A stretch of DNA of 64,000 nucleotides. Origin: CAYOHP01 sp964403795 [NCBI: uncultured bacterium]. Its GTDB lineage: Bacteria; Muiribacteriota; UBA6191; CAZXTJ01. This document shows, piece by piece, positions 25,528 to 34,624 of this stretch. The notes below the pieces were generated by a model that ran no database searches, was not told the DNA's origin, and saw nothing but the letters and a program-made list of their open reading frames with translations. The stretch's first letter is position 1. Every line of letters begins with the position of its first letter. The stretch spans positions 1 to 64,000 of the forward strand of contig CAYOHP010000019.1 of NCBI GenBank assembly GCA_964403795.1, written 5' to 3'. The position numbers and the translations under genes were made by a program.

Positions 25528-27459
25528 ATGGTGCAGGTGATCCGGTCGTCGTCTTCCTCCGGGGTTGCCCGGTGCGGGCGGTCCCGACGCAAGGTGGCGT
25601 CGGCCGCGGTAGCCCTCGCTGGCCTCGTCTTCCTGCCGACTTCCGGTCGGAGCCAGGAATTCCCCGGGGGCGAGACCCCCCTGGGCCAGGGCGGGTCGGG
25701 AATCGAGCAGGGTGGGAGGGTGAGTCCGGGCACCGCCACCCGCCCCATTCCCGGCGCCTCGACCGCCACCCACGGGACCGGGACCACTGCGAGCCCTCTG
25801 CCGACCGGAGCCCCCGCGCCCCGAGGCGTCCAGGCGCGGGTGGTCGTCTACCGCCCCGATGACCCGAACCCTTCCCGCGGAGCCGGTGCGATCCTCGACC
25901 CGGCCCACCCCGCCCACCTGGCCGCCGAACTCACCTGGCCGGGCGATCCCTGGTCCCCTCCTCCGGAGCGCCTCTTCGCCACCTGGAGCCTGGAGGGACG
26001 GACCGGCGACCTGGTCCTCGCCCGCTCCGGCGGCGTCCAGGGCCGCCCGGTCTACGCCGCCGCCTTCCCGGTCGCCGAGGTGATCCCGGCGGCCCCGGGC
26101 CAGTCCGCCGCCCGACCCGGATACGCGATCTTCCGCACCACTCCCTCGCAGGACACGGTCACCATGCGCCGCCAGCTCGCCGCCACCCGCCGGGAGGGCG
26201 TACCGCAACGCGAGATCCAGTTCCACGACGACACCTCCCCGCCCCAGGGCCCAAGGCTCCCGGGAGCCGCCATGCTGGAAGGCGGAGGTGCGCAGAGGGT
26301 CGAGATCCTGGTCCGCCTCCCCACCGGCGAGACGGTGGGCACCGGTTCGGCCGCGCTCCCCGGCAAGGCCGCCTGGATGTACTGGTCCGGCCACTACCCC
26401 TACACCTCCGGCGGCCTCCTCTCCGGCTCCCCGGTGGACCCCTGGTCGATCCGCGGCGAGGGCTGGAAGTCCCACCTGAAGACCCTGGTCTTCGCCGCCT
26501 GCTACGCGGTCGATATCAACGCCCCCGACGGGGAGACCCTGCTCCACGGCCGCGGCGTCCACGGGGCGCTGTGGTGGAAGAAGTTCGAGGGGACCCTGCT
26601 CGGCTACCGGGGCTCGGCCCCGAGCGATCCCGAGGATTCCCGGGTGGTCGAGAAGTTCATGGCCCGGGTCCGGGCCTCCCGGGTCTCTCCCTCCGACGAC
26701 GCCGCCTGGTCCCGCGAACTCGCCGAGTGCTGGATGAAGGCCAACACCCACGACATGGGCGCCAGCGGCGCGGCCGCCCTCGATTCGAGCGGTCGCTACT
26801 ACTACCTGCGGACCCGCGACGTGCACCTCCGGGGTGTGCCCTTCCGCCATGACGTCCGCTACGCGACCGCCGAGCGCTCCCGGTGGGAAGCCGACAACCA
26901 GCGGCTGGTCGAGGACTTCGAGGTCGAGAAGCAGGTCTTCGGCCCGGTCCGGGCGATCATGTGGGACGACTTCGGGGGTCGCCCGCCGACCGCGTCCCAG
27001 GTCCTCCAGAGCCCGCGCTGGGCCGCGGCCGCCCGCGCCGTGGGGAAGGACCCGCGGGACCCGGGACTGCTCCGCAAGCTCCAGGGCTTCCTCGACTACG
27101 AGGCCCACATCTTCTACGACGTGCCCCGGCCCGACTACTACCAGGCGGCCATCGCCTGGCTGGCGCGCCGCAAGGGGGGCCAGCTGCCTACCGTGGCCGA
27201 GGTCGAGGCCCACTTCACGCCTACCGGCTCCCGACCCCAGGCCCGTCGCATGCCCCGCCAGCAGATCGAGGACCTGCTCTTCTTCCAGGCCGCCTGGCAG
27301 GTCGCCACGGCCTGGGTGTGGGACGGCTCCCGGGGCGCCTGGCGGCTGCCTTCCTCGACCGAGGTACGGAGCCAGCTCGCGGCCCGCTATCCGATGACGC
27401 CGGAGCGGGAACAGGCCCTCCAGGGTATCGAGCGGTACCTTTCGGCCTATCGGTCCTGA
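25528..27459 (+). CDS. Exported protein with a caspase-like (clan CD) His/Cys arrangement
   Basis: 643 residues. The signal peptide is VASAAVALAGLVFLPTSGRS after a basic Ser/Arg stretch, then ~60 residues of Gly/Thr/Pro linker. Around residues 275-360 the sequence reads MYWSGHYPYTSGG and, ~45 residues on, KTLVFAACYAVDIN. A His after a hydrophobic strand and then a strand ending in Ala-Cys is how caspase, gingipain and CHAT-type peptidases place their dyad. WWKKFEGTLLGYRGSAPSD follows. The C-terminal ~250 residues are mostly helical. Similarity to DUF6345-type proteins is possible. A TAGACT box at 25483-25488 may be its -10. Peptidase activity is inferred, not shown. Confidence 0.6.
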   Translation: MVQVIRSSSSSGVARCGRSRRKVASAAVALAGLVFLPTSGRSQEFPGGETPLGQGGSGIEQGGRVSPGTATRPIPGASTATHGTGTTASPLPTGAPAPRGVQARVVVYRPDDPNPSRGAGAILDPAHPAHLAAELTWPGDPWSPPPERLFATWSLEGRTGDLVLARSGGVQGRPVYAAAFPVAEVIPAAPGQSAARPGYAIFRTTPSQDTVTMRRQLAATRREGVPQREIQFHDDTSPPQGPRLPGAAMLEGGGAQRVEILVRLPTGETVGTGSAALPGKAAWMYWSGHYPYTSGGLLSGSPVDPWSIRGEGWKSHLKTLVFAACYAVDINAPDGETLLHGRGVHGALWWKKFEGTLLGYRGSAPSDPEDSRVVEKFMARVRASRVSPSDDAAWSRELAECWMKANTHDMGASGAAALDSSGRYYYLRTRDVHLRGVPFRHDVRYATAERSRWEADNQRLVEDFEVEKQVFGPVRAIMWDDFGGRPPTASQVLQSPRWAAAARAVGKDPRDPGLLRKLQGFLDYEAHIFYDVPRPDYYQAAIAWLARRKGGQLPTVAEVEAHFTPTGSRPQARRMPRQQIEDLLFFQAAWQVATAWVWDGSRGAWRLPSSTEVRSQLAARYPMTPEREQALQGIERYLSAYRS

Positions 27460-28442
27460 GCGGCACCGACGGGGTTGACCTCCCCGCCAAGAAGATCCAG
27501 GAAGACGCCTCCGCGCTGGAGGAAAGGGGGACGATCCCCCAGATCCTCGCCGAACTCCTGGCCGGCGGGACCACCTCGGCGGGCAGCCTGGCGGTCCGCG
27601 CCCTGGCGATGCGTCCCTCGGCCTGGCTGGAGCTGCTGGTCTTCCCGGTGGCGATCGTGGGGGCCACCGCCCTGGCGCTCCGGGACGGAGCCGACCTGGG
27701 GTGGTTCCTCCTCTGGCTGCTCTGGCTCCCGGTGGTGGTCCCGACCGCCGCCCTCGCCCTGGTCCGAGAGGCCATGGATCCCGGACGCGAACGACGCGGC
27801 CCCGGCATCGTGCTGGGCAATCTCGACCGCCTGCTGCGGGTCACCTCTCTGTGGATCCTCTTCACTGCCCTCTATGCCGCGCTCCCGGGGGCGTTCCTGG
27901 CGCTCTTGACCGCGGCGGCCCCCTCCCTGGGCCTGCTCCTCGCCTTCCCCGTCCTCGCCTTCTTCCCGTTCGCCTGGCTGGCAGTGGTGACCGAGGCGGT
28001 CCTGCTGGACCGGCCCCCCTCGGAGGCCATCGGCCGGGCGCTCTCCGGGATCGCCCGACCCCCGGGTTTCCAGGGAGGCGCTCCCGCCGTCGGAGGCGTC
28101 GCCCAGGCCATCGCCACCAGCATCGGGGTGCTGCTGGCGGCCTGGACCGGGATCGGGGCCGTCCACTCCCTGGTGCGAAACCTGGGGATGGGGAACGGGT
28201 CGACCTGGATGCTCCTGGGTCCGCTCGCCATGGGCGCATTCGGCCTCGCCGCCCTGCCTCTGGCCGCCACCGTGGCACTTCGCTACATCGAGCTGAACAC
28301 CCCGACCGGCCGACTCCCGGCCCGGGGACCGGAGGCCCTGCCTGCCGGATCACCGGGAGCGGAGGTGGGCACCGGCTCGGGAGGGCGACACCCCGAGGCG
28401 ACGGGTGGCTCCCGGTGGTTCCAGCCTCAGCCCCGCCGGTAG
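27456..28442 (+). CDS. Polytopic membrane protein, start uncertain
   Basis: About 328 residues with six to seven membrane spans, such as LELLVFPVAIVGATALAL, WFLLWLLWLPVVVPTAALAL, LLLAFPVLAFFPFAWLAVV and AIATSIGVLLAAWTGIGAV. The C-terminal ~45 residues are soluble and Pro/Gly-rich. Coding character begins right after the preceding stop, but there is no ATG, GTG or TTG in frame before ATG 27609. A CTG at 27456, overlapping the TGA of the upstream gene (CTGA), is the best candidate; otherwise the protein starts at 27609 and lacks a ~50-residue helical N terminus. Family not recognised. Its 3' end overlaps the convergent aminotransferase gene by 16 bp. Confidence 0.55.
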   Translation: MSGTDGVDLPAKKIQEDASALEERGTIPQILAELLAGGTTSAGSLAVRALAMRPSAWLELLVFPVAIVGATALALRDGADLGWFLLWLLWLPVVVPTAALALVREAMDPGRERRGPGIVLGNLDRLLRVTSLWILFTALYAALPGAFLALLTAAAPSLGLLLAFPVLAFFPFAWLAVVTEAVLLDRPPSEAIGRALSGIARPPGFQGGAPAVGGVAQAIATSIGVLLAAWTGIGAVHSLVRNLGMGNGSTWMLLGPLAMGAFGLAALPLAATVALRYIELNTPTGRLPARGPEALPAGSPGAEVGTGSGGRHPEATGGSRWFQPQPRR

Positions 28443-29632
28443 GCCTCGAGCACCTTGGCGAGCGCCTGCTGCACGTCGCGCAGGTCGGCGTCCCCCATGG
28501 CGGGGAAGACCGGCAGGGTCAGGCACTCCCGGTAGTAGCGGGCGGTCTCCGGCAGGCCCTCGTCCCCGGGGACGCCCAGGGACCGGTAGTAGGGATGGCG
28601 ATGGACCGGGATGTAGTGGACCTGCACGCCGATCCCCTCCGCCCGCAGCGCCTCGAAGACCCGCCGACGGTCGACGCCGAGCCGATCCAGGCGCAGCCGG
28701 ATCGGGAACAGGTGGTAGGCGTGCCGCGAACCGGGACCAGGGGCCGGAGGGAGCTCGAAGAGGTCGGAGGGCCCGAGTTCCCGGCGGTACCAGGCGGCGA
28801 TCGCCTCGCGCCGGACCAGGAACTCCTCGAGCCGCGTCAGCTGCGAGAGTCCCAGGGCGGCCTGCACGTCGGACATGCGGTAGTTGTAGCCGAGCTCGAC
28901 CATCTCGAAGTACCAGGGTCCCTCGTCCGGGAGGTGGTCGGGTCGACGCTCGAACCCGTGGTCGCGGAAGCGGCGCAGGATCCCGGCGAGCTCGTCGGAG
29001 GCGGTGGTCACCGCGCCGCCCTCGAGGGTCGTGATCGCCTTGACCGGATGGAAGCTGAAGCAGGCCATGGCGCTGTGGCGGCAGGAGCCGACCAGGGCGC
29101 CGTCCTCCCGGGAGCCGAGGGCGTGGCAGGCATCCTCGATCACCGGCGCCCCGTCGGCGGCCGCGGCCAAGGCCGCGGTGCCGCAGGGAAGCCCGCCGAA
29201 ATGCACAGGCATCACCGCATCGAGCCGACCGGCGGCGGCCACCGCCCTCGGGTCGAGCCCCAGGGTGGCGGGGTCGATGTCGAGCAGGCGCACCCCGGCC
29301 CCTTCGAACCGGGCGGCGTTGGCGCTGCCCACGAAGGTGAGGCTGGGAACGCCCAAGGTCTTCCCGGGTGCCAGGCCCGCGGCCCGGGCCGCGGCATGGA
29401 GGGCAGCGGTCCCGGACGAGAAGGCGATGGCATGGCGGGCACCGGTGACCCGGGCCAACGCCTCCTCGAATCGGTCGACCCGGGGACCGCGGGTCAGGTA
29501 CTCCTGACGCAGTGCGTCAGAGACCGCCGCCACGTCGTCGTCGGAGATCGTCTGGGTCCCGTAAGGGAGCAGGCGCTCCCGCACCCGGGGTCCCCCGTCG
29601 ATCGCCAGGACCCGCTTCCTTGCTGGACGCAC
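28427..29632 (-). CDS. pseC: DegT/DnrJ/EryC1 sugar aminotransferase, PseC-like
   Basis: 401 residues of the sugar-nucleotide aminotransferases. Landmarks: AFSSGTAALHAAARAAGL, VIEDACHALGS (PLP ring Asp), the PLP lysine in CFSFHPVKAITTLEGG, and LGYNYRMSDVQAALGLSQL. It is back to back with pseB, so the likely reaction is transamination of UDP-2-acetamido-2,6-dideoxy-L-arabino-hexos-4-ulose, the second step of pseudaminic acid synthesis. GTG at 29632 has GGGAGG 8 nt upstream; a further GTG at 29692 would overlap the divergent pseB promoter. Confidence 0.88.
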   Translation of the reverse strand: MRPARKRVLAIDGGPRVRERLLPYGTQTISDDDVAAVSDALRQEYLTRGPRVDRFEEALARVTGARHAIAFSSGTAALHAAARAAGLAPGKTLGVPSLTFVGSANAARFEGAGVRLLDIDPATLGLDPRAVAAAGRLDAVMPVHFGGLPCGTAALAAAADGAPVIEDACHALGSREDGALVGSCRHSAMACFSFHPVKAITTLEGGAVTTASDELAGILRRFRDHGFERRPDHLPDEGPWYFEMVELGYNYRMSDVQAALGLSQLTRLEEFLVRREAIAAWYRRELGPSDLFELPPAPGPGSRHAYHLFPIRLRLDRLGVDRRRVFEALRAEGIGVQVHYIPVHRHPYYRSLGVPGDEGLPETARYYRECLTLPVFPAMGDADLRDVQQALAKVLEAYRRG

Positions 29633-29682
29633 CGGGGGACCTCCCTGCCCGACGGCGAGTCTCGCGGTCCGGAACCCCGTGG

Positions 29683-29688
29683 TAGAGT
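29683..29688 (+). promoter_or_regulatory. Putative -10 box (TAGAGT) of pseB, leaderless
   Basis: TAGAGT ends 6 nt before the pseB ATG at 29695; no SD is present. It sits in the 62-bp divergent gap between pseC and pseB. Confidence 0.42.
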
Positions 29689-29694
29689 ACACCC

Positions 29695-30705
29695 ATGATC
29701 TACCTCATCACGGGCGGTACCGGCTCGCTCGGCCGGGCGCTCGTGCGGCTCCTCCTCGAGACCGAACCGGACGCCACCCTGAGGGTGTTCTCCCGGGACG
29801 AGTGGAAGCAGGAAGCCATGGCGAAGGAGTTCCCCTCCTCCCGGGTGCGCTTCCTGATCGGGGACGTGCGCGACGCCTCCCGACTGCACCGGGCCTTCCG
29901 GGGTGTCGACCGGGTGATCCACGCGGCCGCCCTGAAGCAGGTGCCGAGCTGCGAGTACAACCCGATCGAGGCCGTGAAGACCAACGTCTACGGGGCCACC
30001 AACGTGATCGAGGCCGCTCTCGACAACGGAGTGCGCCAGATCGTCGCCCTCTCCACCGACAAGGCCGCCAATCCGGTCAACCTCTACGGGGCCACCAAGC
30101 TCTGCTCCGACAAGCTCTTCATCCACGGCAATTCCTACGCCGGACACTCCGCGACCGACTTCTCGGTGGTCCGGTACGGGAACGTGGTCGGCAGCCGGGG
30201 CAGCGTGGTCCCGCTCTTCCTGGAACAACGCAAGCAAGGACGACTGACCATCACCGATCCCCGCATGACGCGGTTCTGGATCACCCTCGAGGACGCGGCA
30301 GTCTTCGTGCGCAGGTGCTTCGACTGGATGAAGGGCGGGGAGATCTTCGTCCCCAAACTGGCCAGCATGCGGGTGACCGACCTGGCCAGGGTCCTGGCCC
30401 CCGGGGCGGAGCACGTCACCATCGGGATCCGCCCCGGCGAGAAGCTCCACGAGGTGCTCCTGACCGAGGACGACGCCCGCACTACCTTCGACTTCGGCGA
30501 CCGCTACGAGATCCATCCGCAGCATCCGTGGTGGCACCCCAAGGACACCACCGGAGCCCGCCAGTGCTCCGAGGGATTCCGCTACGCCTCCGACACCAAC
30601 GACCGGTGGCTGGAGGGCGACGAGCTGCTGCGGATGGTGGAGCGCACCATGGGGTCCCCGACGACAGGCGCCGGGCCCGGAGGGCCGGCCGGAGTCGGTC
30701 GGTAG
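29695..30705 (+). CDS. pseB: UDP-N-acetylglucosamine 4,6-dehydratase (inverting)
   Basis: 336 residues, the compact soluble PseB/FlaA1 form of the extended SDR family. NAD motif GGTGSLG at residues 7-13, AAALKQVPSCEYNPIEAVKT, LSTDKAANPVNLYGATK (the SDR catalytic region with Thr/Asp-Lys and YGATK), VVRYGNVVGSRGSVVP, and IRPGEKLHEVLL near the C terminus. It converts UDP-GlcNAc to the L-arabino 4-keto-6-deoxy sugar that PseC aminates. Divergent from pseC and followed by a convergent ABC exporter gene after 26 bp. Confidence 0.93.
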   Translation: MIYLITGGTGSLGRALVRLLLETEPDATLRVFSRDEWKQEAMAKEFPSSRVRFLIGDVRDASRLHRAFRGVDRVIHAAALKQVPSCEYNPIEAVKTNVYGATNVIEAALDNGVRQIVALSTDKAANPVNLYGATKLCSDKLFIHGNSYAGHSATDFSVVRYGNVVGSRGSVVPLFLEQRKQGRLTITDPRMTRFWITLEDAAVFVRRCFDWMKGGEIFVPKLASMRVTDLARVLAPGAEHVTIGIRPGEKLHEVLLTEDDARTTFDFGDRYEIHPQHPWWHPKDTTGARQCSEGFRYASDTNDRWLEGDELLRMVERTMGSPTTGAGPGGPAGVGR

Positions 30706-30731
30706 CCTCCGCGCCTGCGGCCCCGGGCCCC

Positions 30732-32516
30732 TCAGGGAGCCTCCCGAAGCAGGCGTCCCCCCTCGAGCCGCAGGACCTCGTCGGCACCGGCGGTCAGCTC
30801 CCGCTGGTGGGAGACCGCCAGGATCGTGACCTCGCCCCGGAGCGAACGCAGCACCTCGATGATCTCCTGGGCGGTGTCGGGGTCCAGGGCTGCCGTGGCC
30901 TCGTCGAGCAGGAGCAGCGTGGGACGACGGACCAGCGCCCTGGCAAGGGCGATCCGCTGCCGCTGCCCCCCGGAAAGGCGGGCGCCCCTCTCGCCCACCT
31001 TGGTGGCCAGCCCCTGCTCGGTGGCCCGCACGAACTCCTCCGCCCCGGACCGGCGGAGAGCCTCCCACACCCGGTCCTCCGGGATCGCGGCATCGCCCAG
31101 GACCACGTTCATCAGGATCGAGTCATGGAGCAGCACGGTGTCTTGCGGCACGTAGCCGATCTGGCCGCGCCAGGCCGCCCGGTCGAGCTCATCGAGGGGG
31201 ATCCCGTCGACCTCGATCCTCCCCTCGCATGGCCTGCGGAGACCGATGACGAGGTCCAGCAGCGTGCTCTTCCCGGAGCCCGAAGGGCCCACCAGCGCCA
31301 CGAACCGCCCGCAGGGGACCTCGAGATCGACGGCCTCGAGGATGGTCTGGTCCCCGAATCGGAAGCCCACGCCCCGGAACGAGATCCGCTCCGTCAGGCG
31401 GATCGCCCGGGAACCCCCGGGATCCTCCCGCGCCGCCTCGGCGGTCAGGATCTGACGCTCCACGAACTCGAACGCCGGGGCGAAGCCCGCCAGCCGCTGG
31501 TACTGCGCCTGCAAGGTCCCCATCTCGGCATGCAGCCGGGCGAAGAGGAGGGAGAGGACCAGGAGTTCCTGGGGCGACCCGGTCCAATAGGGGAGCAGCA
31601 CCAGGAGTCCACCGGCGAGCGCCAGGACCCGCAGCGGCTCGTGCAGGATCATCTGGGCCTCCTGGACCAGGATGGTGGCCCGCTCGACATTCCGCCAGCT
31701 GTCGAGGTCGGCTTCGAGGACCGGCACCAGATGGCGCTCGCAGGCCATGGACCGGATCGCCCGGATCCCCGACACGGCATCGAGCAGCTTGGCCAGGAAC
31801 TCGGCCTGGAGCCCGGTGGTCCGCTCCCCGTAGCGACGGGCCGCGGTGACCAGCCACTGCAGCACCATCAGCGTGAGCCCTCCCGCCAGGATCGCGAGCA
31901 GGGTCGTCTGCCAGGAGATGACCATGGCGAGACCGAGGTACACGGACGCCTTGATGACCCGGGCGACCAGGTTGCAGCCCGTCACGTAGCTGACCGAGAC
32001 CCGCGCCGGCTCGGTGCTCATGGCGGTCGCCAGGACCCCGGCCCTGACCTGGACCAGGTGCCCCCACTGGGCCGCCATCTCGCTCCGGAGCAGGCGCCGG
32101 CGCAGCTCGGAGGTCACGGCCGCGGTGGCGTGGGCGGTCTGGGCCATGGCGAACATCAGGAGAGCTGCCTTGACCAGCATGAGGACGACCATCACGCCCA
32201 GGAGGACCGGGAGCTCCACCGGGAGCCCGCAGAAGGCGAGTCCCTCCCGTACCGCCCGGGACAGTGCCCCCTGGCCGCCCGCGACCGCTCCGGGGGCCGA
32301 GATCAGCATCTCCAGGAGCGGGACCAGGGCGGCGATCCCGGCGCTCTCCAGGATCCCGCTGGCGAGCACGCTGCCGATGAGCATGGCCGTGCGGCGCGGA
32401 TGGGTGGCGGCGAAGTACCGGAAGGGAGCGAGGATGTCGGCCTCGGGCAATGGGGAGGAGCTGATCACGACCACCGGATCCGGCGCATCGTAGGCCAATC
32501 CCGGGAGCGTTGCCAC
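30732..32516 (-). CDS. ABC transporter, fused permease and ATPase (exporter type)
   Basis: 594 residues, a half-transporter that must dimerise. Residues ~35-330 hold six hydrophobic spans (RTAMLIGSVLASGILESAGI, LLGVMVVLMLVKAALLMFAM and others). The ATPase follows: Walker A GPSGSGKST, Q-loop YVPQDTVL, signature LSGGQRQRIALARAL, Walker B LLLLDEATAALD, and SHQRE as the His switch. Related to lipid and polysaccharide exporters; in this locus it probably flips a glycan precursor or lipid-linked product. The start at GTG 32516 has no good SD and the true start may be a little downstream. Confidence 0.88.
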   Translation of the reverse strand: MATLPGLAYDAPDPVVVISSSPLPEADILAPFRYFAATHPRRTAMLIGSVLASGILESAGIAALVPLLEMLISAPGAVAGGQGALSRAVREGLAFCGLPVELPVLLGVMVVLMLVKAALLMFAMAQTAHATAAVTSELRRRLLRSEMAAQWGHLVQVRAGVLATAMSTEPARVSVSYVTGCNLVARVIKASVYLGLAMVISWQTTLLAILAGGLTLMVLQWLVTAARRYGERTTGLQAEFLAKLLDAVSGIRAIRSMACERHLVPVLEADLDSWRNVERATILVQEAQMILHEPLRVLALAGGLLVLLPYWTGSPQELLVLSLLFARLHAEMGTLQAQYQRLAGFAPAFEFVERQILTAEAAREDPGGSRAIRLTERISFRGVGFRFGDQTILEAVDLEVPCGRFVALVGPSGSGKSTLLDLVIGLRRPCEGRIEVDGIPLDELDRAAWRGQIGYVPQDTVLLHDSILMNVVLGDAAIPEDRVWEALRRSGAEEFVRATEQGLATKVGERGARLSGGQRQRIALARALVRRPTLLLLDEATAALDPDTAQEIIEVLRSLRGEVTILAVSHQRELTAGADEVLRLEGGRLLREAP

Positions 32517-32572
32517 GTAGGGTTCCCGGGACCGCCTTGAGCCCTCGCGCCGCAGCGTGGTTCCCTGGGCGG

Positions 32573-33298
32573 GTGCTCCAGCGTCTGGTCCGGGAAGCCT
32601 GGAACCTGCTCCGCTCGCGCAGCCTGCGCAAGCTGGCGGTCCTGGTGCGCTATGCCTGGTGCCGCCTCCGCTACGGACTCCGGGTGGTCGAGACCCACGG
32701 CAGCCTGGGTCCCACCATCGGCCACAACCTGAGATCCCTCCTCTCGGTGGACGAGCGGGTCGACCGCCTCCTCCACGGCGTACTCGTCCTCGAGGACCAC
32801 CAGCGCTTCCGGACGCTGGCCGTCGGGTGCCGGAACGAGAACGACCTCCTGCTGCTGGGCGCCTACGGGATCCACGACACCGTCGGGCTCGACCTCATCT
32901 CGTACTCCCCGTGGATCGTCCCGGGCGACATGCACGAGGCACCCTTCCCCGACGATTCCTTCGACCTGGTGTTCTTCCCCTATACCCTGGGGTACTCCCG
33001 GAGCCCGGCGCGCTGCCTGGCGGAATTGGTGCGGGTGCTGCGCCCTGGAGGGTTCCTGGCGATCGCGGTCGAGTACTGTCCCGCCGGCGAGCGGGCCCGC
33101 ATCCAGCAGGCACTCCTCGGGTACACCATCGTCCCGGACCGACCCATCGACACGGTCGACTCCATCCTGGAGCTCCTGGGGGCTCACCTCGGAGAGGTCG
33201 TGGTCCGCTACGACGCCCTCCGGAAACGCCATCACACCGAGGCCGGCCTGATCCATGACCCGAGCCCCATCGTGGCGGTGGTCTCGATCCGCAAGTAG
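32573..33298 (+). CDS. SAM-dependent methyltransferase (class I)
   Basis: 241 residues from a GTG at 32573; in-frame TTGs at 32510 and 32537 are alternatives that would overlap or abut the divergent ABC gene. The Rossmann core reads TLAVGCRNENDLLLLGAYGI (motif I is unusual, GCRNEN in place of GxGxG), VGLDLISYSPWIVPGDMHEA, FPDDSFDLVFFPYTLGYSRS and LVRVLRPGGFLAIAVEY. A helical N terminus LVREAWNLLRSRSLRKLAVL may bind membrane or a partner. Within a glycan locus it most likely methylates a sugar or a lipid-linked oligosaccharide. Confidence 0.8.
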   Translation: MLQRLVREAWNLLRSRSLRKLAVLVRYAWCRLRYGLRVVETHGSLGPTIGHNLRSLLSVDERVDRLLHGVLVLEDHQRFRTLAVGCRNENDLLLLGAYGIHDTVGLDLISYSPWIVPGDMHEAPFPDDSFDLVFFPYTLGYSRSPARCLAELVRVLRPGGFLAIAVEYCPAGERARIQQALLGYTIVPDRPIDTVDSILELLGAHLGEVVVRYDALRKRHHTEAGLIHDPSPIVAVVSIRK

Positions 33299-33337
33299 GG
33301 GTCCGGACGCATCCCCCGGGGGCAGGCCCGAGGATCG

Positions 33338-34624
33338 TCATCCGGCGAGTCGATCGAGCTGGGTGAACACCTTCTCGAAAGCCCGGGCCACGTCGTCCTG
33401 GTCCCGCTCCGTGTAGCCGCCATGGACCACATCGGCGACCAGCACCTCGGACTCATGGCTGCGCTCCGCGACCGGGCACAGACCCTTCCCGTAGTCGGAC
33501 TTCCCCTCGTAGAAAGGGCAGGAGAACGGGCACCCGACCTTCCCGTAGAGTTCCTTGCGCTGGTAGACGGGCTGGAGATAGAGCGGCTTGACGTAGCCCT
33601 CGCCTACCGGGACGCCTTCGGCCGCCAGGGCCGCTGCGATCCTGGACCGGGGCACGTCGCTGCCGGACGCCGCCCGGTCGTAGCGAAGCGGGTAGACGTA
33701 GTACCCGTGCACCACGTCGGGACGCACGACCGGAGGCGTGAGGCCCGGCAGGCCCGCGAGCCTGCGGGTCAGGCGATCCGCGGTCTCGACCCTGGCCCGG
33801 TGCAGGCGGGAGAGCTTCCCGAGCTGGACCAGCGAGATGGCGGCCTCCACCTCGGTCATCCGGTAGTTGAAGCCGAGCATGTCGACGATGTCGGCCCGCC
33901 CGATCCCTTCGACCACCGCCTCGGCGTGGTTGCGGACCAGGCGCAGGCGTTCGGCCAGATCCGGGTCCCGGGTCACGGCCACGCCGCCTTCCCCGGCCTG
34001 GATCGTCTTGTGGCGGTTCAGGCTGAAGACCCCGATGTGCCCCAGGGTCCCGGCCGGCCGGCCCCGGTAGCTGGCCCCGGGCGCCTGGGCCGCATCCTCG
34101 ATCACCAGGATGCCGCGGGCCTCGGCCAGCGCCATGATGGCGTCCATCTCCGCGGGCTGCCCGAAGATGTCCACCACCACGATCGCCCGGGTCCTTTGCG
34201 TGAGCCGGGCCTCGATGGTGGCGGCCGTGAGGTTGAAGGTCTCGGGGTCGATGTCCGCGAAGACCGGGATGGCGTTGTAGACCAGCGCCCCGGCCGCCGA
34301 GGCCGACATGGTGTAGGGCGAGACGATGACCTCGTCACCGGGGCCTACGCCCGAGGCGGCCACCGCCGCGTACAGGCAGGACGTCGCCGAGTTCATCGAG
34401 ACCGCGAAGGGCACCGAGAAGTGGTCCTGCCATGCCTCCTCGAGCTGGCGGACCTTGGGCCCGCCCAGGAACTCGGAGGAGGCGGTACCGAGGAAGCCCG
34501 AGAGCACCCCGGTGCGGATCACCTCCACGGCCGCGTCGGCTTCTTCCTGACCGATGGTGTTGTAGGCGGGCAGACGGGCCCGTCGCACCGGCTCGCCACC
34601 GAGGAGTGCCAGGCGCTCGTTCAT
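33338..34624 (-). CDS. DegT/DnrJ-type sugar aminotransferase with a Cys-rich insert
   Basis: 428 residues. Family landmarks: SMNSATSCLYAAVAASGVGP, VDIFGQPAEMDAIM, VIEDAAQAPGASY, PLP lysine in FSLNRHKTIQAGEGG, LGFNYRMTEVEAAISLVQL. Near the C terminus is an insert, GKVGCPFSCPFYEGKSDYGK then GLCPVAER, with three Cys-Pro pairs, beyond what plain PseC-like enzymes carry. It would aminate a second keto sugar for the surface glycan, possibly with the Gfo/Idh dehydrogenase encoded upstream (oxidation then transamination). ATG 34624 overlaps the previous gene (ATGA). Last gene of the operon that starts near 39.7 kb. Confidence 0.85.
   Translation of the reverse strand: MNERLALLGGEPVRRARLPAYNTIGQEEADAAVEVIRTGVLSGFLGTASSEFLGGPKVRQLEEAWQDHFSVPFAVSMNSATSCLYAAVAASGVGPGDEVIVSPYTMSASAAGALVYNAIPVFADIDPETFNLTAATIEARLTQRTRAIVVVDIFGQPAEMDAIMALAEARGILVIEDAAQAPGASYRGRPAGTLGHIGVFSLNRHKTIQAGEGGVAVTRDPDLAERLRLVRNHAEAVVEGIGRADIVDMLGFNYRMTEVEAAISLVQLGKLSRLHRARVETADRLTRRLAGLPGLTPPVVRPDVVHGYYVYPLRYDRAASGSDVPRSRIAAALAAEGVPVGEGYVKPLYLQPVYQRKELYGKVGCPFSCPFYEGKSDYGKGLCPVAERSHESEVLVADVVHGGYTERDQDDVARAFEKVFTQLDRLAG

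Noticed and set aside
29679-32540. A 953-residue open frame on the plus strand across pseB and the ABC gene
   Set aside because: Arg/Pro/Gly-rich, no family pattern, and it overlaps two clear genes in other frames.
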